Shown here one piece after another: positions 4,862 through 6,489 of a stretch of DNA of 6,489 nucleotides. Under the pieces are notes generated by a model. The model was not told the DNA's origin and ran no database searches. It worked only from the letters and a program-made list of their open reading frames with translations. This DNA is from an uncultured Clostridia bacterium (GTDB lineage Bacteria; Bacillota; Clostridia; Christensenellales; Aristaeellaceae): contig CAMOUF010000277.1 in assembly GCA_946626395.1 (NCBI GenBank), positions 1 to 6,489 on the forward strand. Reading direction: 5' to 3'. Positions within the stretch are counted from its first letter, which is position 1. Each line of letters opens with the position of its first letter. A program made the translations under genes and the position numbers.

Positions 4862-6489
4862 ACAGTCTGCGGAATACGGGAATATAGTTTAGCGGCGCTT
4901 TCACGGTGACGGTCTTTCCGCCTTCGCAGGTTTCCCCGGTGTGGATTTCCTGCCATTGCCCTTTGGGCAGGTACACCGGCCGCTCAAAGGTATCGGGCGC
5001 GGTGATCGGGGCCACCAGGTAATCCGGGCCGAACATATATTGGTCGGAAAGCTCCCAGCATGTTTCATCCTCCGGGAACTCAAAGAACATGGCCCGCAGC
5101 AGCGGCGCGCCGGTTTCGTGGGCGTCCTGATAGATGCGCTTGATATAGGGCCGCAGCTGCTGGCGCAGGTCATAGCCCTCCTTCATCAGGGCGAACATTT
5201 CATCGCCCAGGGCCCACATTTCCGTGCCCTGGCCGGTGTGCAGATAGCCGCCGCCCCGCTCCCGGTCGTCCAGGGGCGGAATGGTGAAGGGCTCCCGGTC
5301 GCCATGGAGACGCATGACGGGGGTGAACACCGCCCATTCGTACCAGCGGGCCAGCAGCTCCCGGAAGGCGGGGTCAAACACGTTGCCCTCCATAAAGCCG
5401 CCAATGTCCGTGTTCCACCAGGGAATGCCCGCCAGGCCGATGTTCAGCCCCGCCGTCACCTGATCCCGCAGGGATTCCCAGGAGGAGGGCACGTCGCCGC
5501 TCCAGAGCACGTTTCCGTATTTCTGGCTGCCCGCCCAGCCGGAGCGCAGCAGGTTCACAGGCTGGGCTCCCGCCGCCTGCATGGGGTCAAAGAACACCCG
5601 GCTGTACCACTGGGGGAAGATGTTGCTGCATTCCATGGCGGGGCCGATGAAATAGCGGAAGTTGTCAAAGTCGTACTTGGTCAGGTCGGGCTCGGAATTG
5701 TCCAGCCAGAAAAAGTCGATGCCGTAGTTGTAGTAGTGCTCCTTGCACTTTTCCCACACATAGGCCCGGGTTTCCGGGTTGGTGGGGTCGATGGTCACGC
5801 AGTCGCCCTGATAATCATAGGTCTGGGCCGCGCCCCGCTCGGTGCGCATGAGCAGGCCCCGCTCCATCATTTCATTGAAATTTTCGCTGCGCCGGTCCAC
5901 GCTGGGCCATACCGATACGATGACCTTGATGCCCATGCTGTGCAATTCGTCCACCATGGCCTTGGGGTCGGGCCAGTATGTTTCGTCAAATTTCCAGTCG
6001 CCCTGCACCGTCCAATGGAAAAAGTCGATGATGATCACGTCGATGGGCAGGTTCAGCTCCTTGTATTTTCGGGCCACGGTGAGCACCTCGTCCTGGGTGC
6101 GGTAGCGCAGCTTGCACTGCCACAGGCCCATGCAGTCCTCCCGCATCATGGGGGCGCGGCCGGTGACGGCGGTGTAATTGAACAAAATTTCTTTGGGAGT
6201 GTCCGCCACGGTGATCCAGTAATCCATGTCCTTGGTAGCGTCGGCTTTCCATTCGGTCAGGTTCTTGCCGAAGGTCACCTGGCCCACGGCGGGGTTGTTC
6301 CACAGGAAGCCGTAGCCCAGGCTGCTGACCATAAAGGGCACGCTGACCTGGCTGTTCCGCTGCGCCAGCTCCCGCACATTGCCCTTCAGGTTCAGGAAGG
6401 GCTGCTGATACTGGCCCATGCCGAAGATCTTTTCCCCGTCATTGGCGTCGAATTTCACCGTCAGACGGTATTCGCTGCCACCGATGATC
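4860..6489 (-). CDS. GH31 glycoside hydrolase, probable alpha-xylosidase (N-terminus outside window)
   Basis: The frame is open to the right edge, so the start and part of the N-terminal beta-sandwich are missing; 542 complete codons are visible. In residue numbers counted from the methionine at 6458, the (beta/alpha)8 domain starts near 105. It carries I-I-I-D-F-F-H-W (142-149), the nucleophile motif F-W-L-D-N-S-E-P-D (250-258; nucleophile D253, codon 5700-5702) and W-S-G-D (319-322; acid/base D322, codon 5493-5495). D-I-G-G-F (351-355) and R-L-H-G-D-R (383-388) follow, then the C-terminal beta-domain with F-G-P-D-Y-L-V-A-P (476-484). GH31 enzymes are retaining alpha-glycosidases. The W-L-D-x-(S/T)-E-P-(D/E) form and the D-F-F-H-W segment recall bacterial alpha-xylosidases that trim xyloglucan side chains, but alpha-glucosidase or another specificity cannot be excluded. 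No signal peptide can be judged. It heads the visible part of an operon with the UxuB-like gene, which suggests cleaved sugars are used inside the cell. The internal ATG at 6458 is not taken as the start because coding sequence continues upstream of it. Confidence 0.92.
   Translation of the reverse strand, partial: IIGGSEYRLTVKFDANDGEKIFGMGQYQQPFLNLKGNVRELAQRNSQVSVPFMVSSLGYGFLWNNPAVGQVTFGKNLTEWKADATKDMDYWITVADTPKEILFNYTAVTGRAPMMREDCMGLWQCKLRYRTQDEVLTVARKYKELNLPIDVIIIDFFHWTVQGDWKFDETYWPDPKAMVDELHSMGIKVIVSVWPSVDRRSENFNEMMERGLLMRTERGAAQTYDYQGDCVTIDPTNPETRAYVWEKCKEHYYNYGIDFFWLDNSEPDLTKYDFDNFRYFIGPAMECSNIFPQWYSRVFFDPMQAAGAQPVNLLRSGWAGSQKYGNVLWSGDVPSSWESLRDQVTAGLNIGLAGIPWWNTDIGGFMEGNVFDPAFRELLARWYEWAVFTPVMRLHGDREPFTIPPLDDRERGGGYLHTGQGTEMWALGDEMFALMKEGYDLRQQLRPYIKRIYQDAHETGAPLLRAMFFEFPEDETCWELSDQYMFGPDYLVAPITAPDTFERPVYLPKGQWQEIHTGETCEGGKTVTVKAPLNYIPVFRRL

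Noticed and set aside
3212..4909. A 565-codon open frame on the plus strand opposite the UxuB-like gene
   Set aside because: It is a mirror of the GC-rich codon pattern of the real gene, has low-complexity G/H/Q/A-rich composition, no family motifs and no good ribosome binding site, while the opposite strand encodes a recognisable enzyme.
1..6489. Search by eye for CRISPR arrays, tRNA or rRNA genes, toxin-antitoxin pairs, phage or defence genes
   Set aside because: No regularly spaced repeats, tRNA-like clover-leaf segments or relevant protein motifs were seen; the coding space is taken up by five ordinary genes.

Overview
The window is about 6.5 kb of GC-rich bacterial chromosome with strong GGAGG-type ribosome binding sites, TTGnnn/TATAAT-type promoters and short intergenic repeats. 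The style and the gene families suggest an uncultured gut clostridium (Firmicutes/Bacillota, perhaps near Oscillospiraceae). That placement is inferred from style and families, not from a marker gene.

Layout, left to right. (1) 1-83, minus strand: the first 27 codons of a TetM/EF-G-type translational GTPase that runs off the window. (2) 84-269: its promoter, an intrinsic terminator for the gene upstream, and a small hairpin built from tandem heptamers. (3) 270-1475, minus strand: a complete tripeptide aminopeptidase, PepT (M20B). (4) 1476-1646: a divergent promoter region with two good sigma-70/SigA-type promoters back to back. (5) 1647-2822, plus strand: a complete AI-2E-family membrane transporter/permease. 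(6) 2823-3241: a gene-free convergent intergenic region, largely filled by a 358-bp imperfect palindrome (2834-3191). Its centre (2948-3078) looks like a small terminal-inverted-repeat element, and a strong 20-bp hairpin (3181-3225) overlaps its right end. (7) 3242-4846, minus strand: a long-chain mannitol-dehydrogenase-family oxidoreductase, most like fructuronate reductase (UxuB). (8) 4860-6489, minus strand: a GH31 glycoside hydrolase, probably an alpha-xylosidase, with its N-terminus beyond the window.

The GH31 enzyme and the UxuB-like enzyme form a tight operon: 13 nt apart, with the first gene's stop codon inside the second gene's ribosome binding site. Together they suggest a plant-polysaccharide or uronide catabolic locus continuing to the right. 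PepT is a housekeeping gene of peptide breakdown, and the AI-2E-family protein is a generic permease with no proven substrate. No CRISPR array, toxin-antitoxin pair, phage gene, transposase or new defence system is visible. The most unusual part is the palindromic intergenic element.
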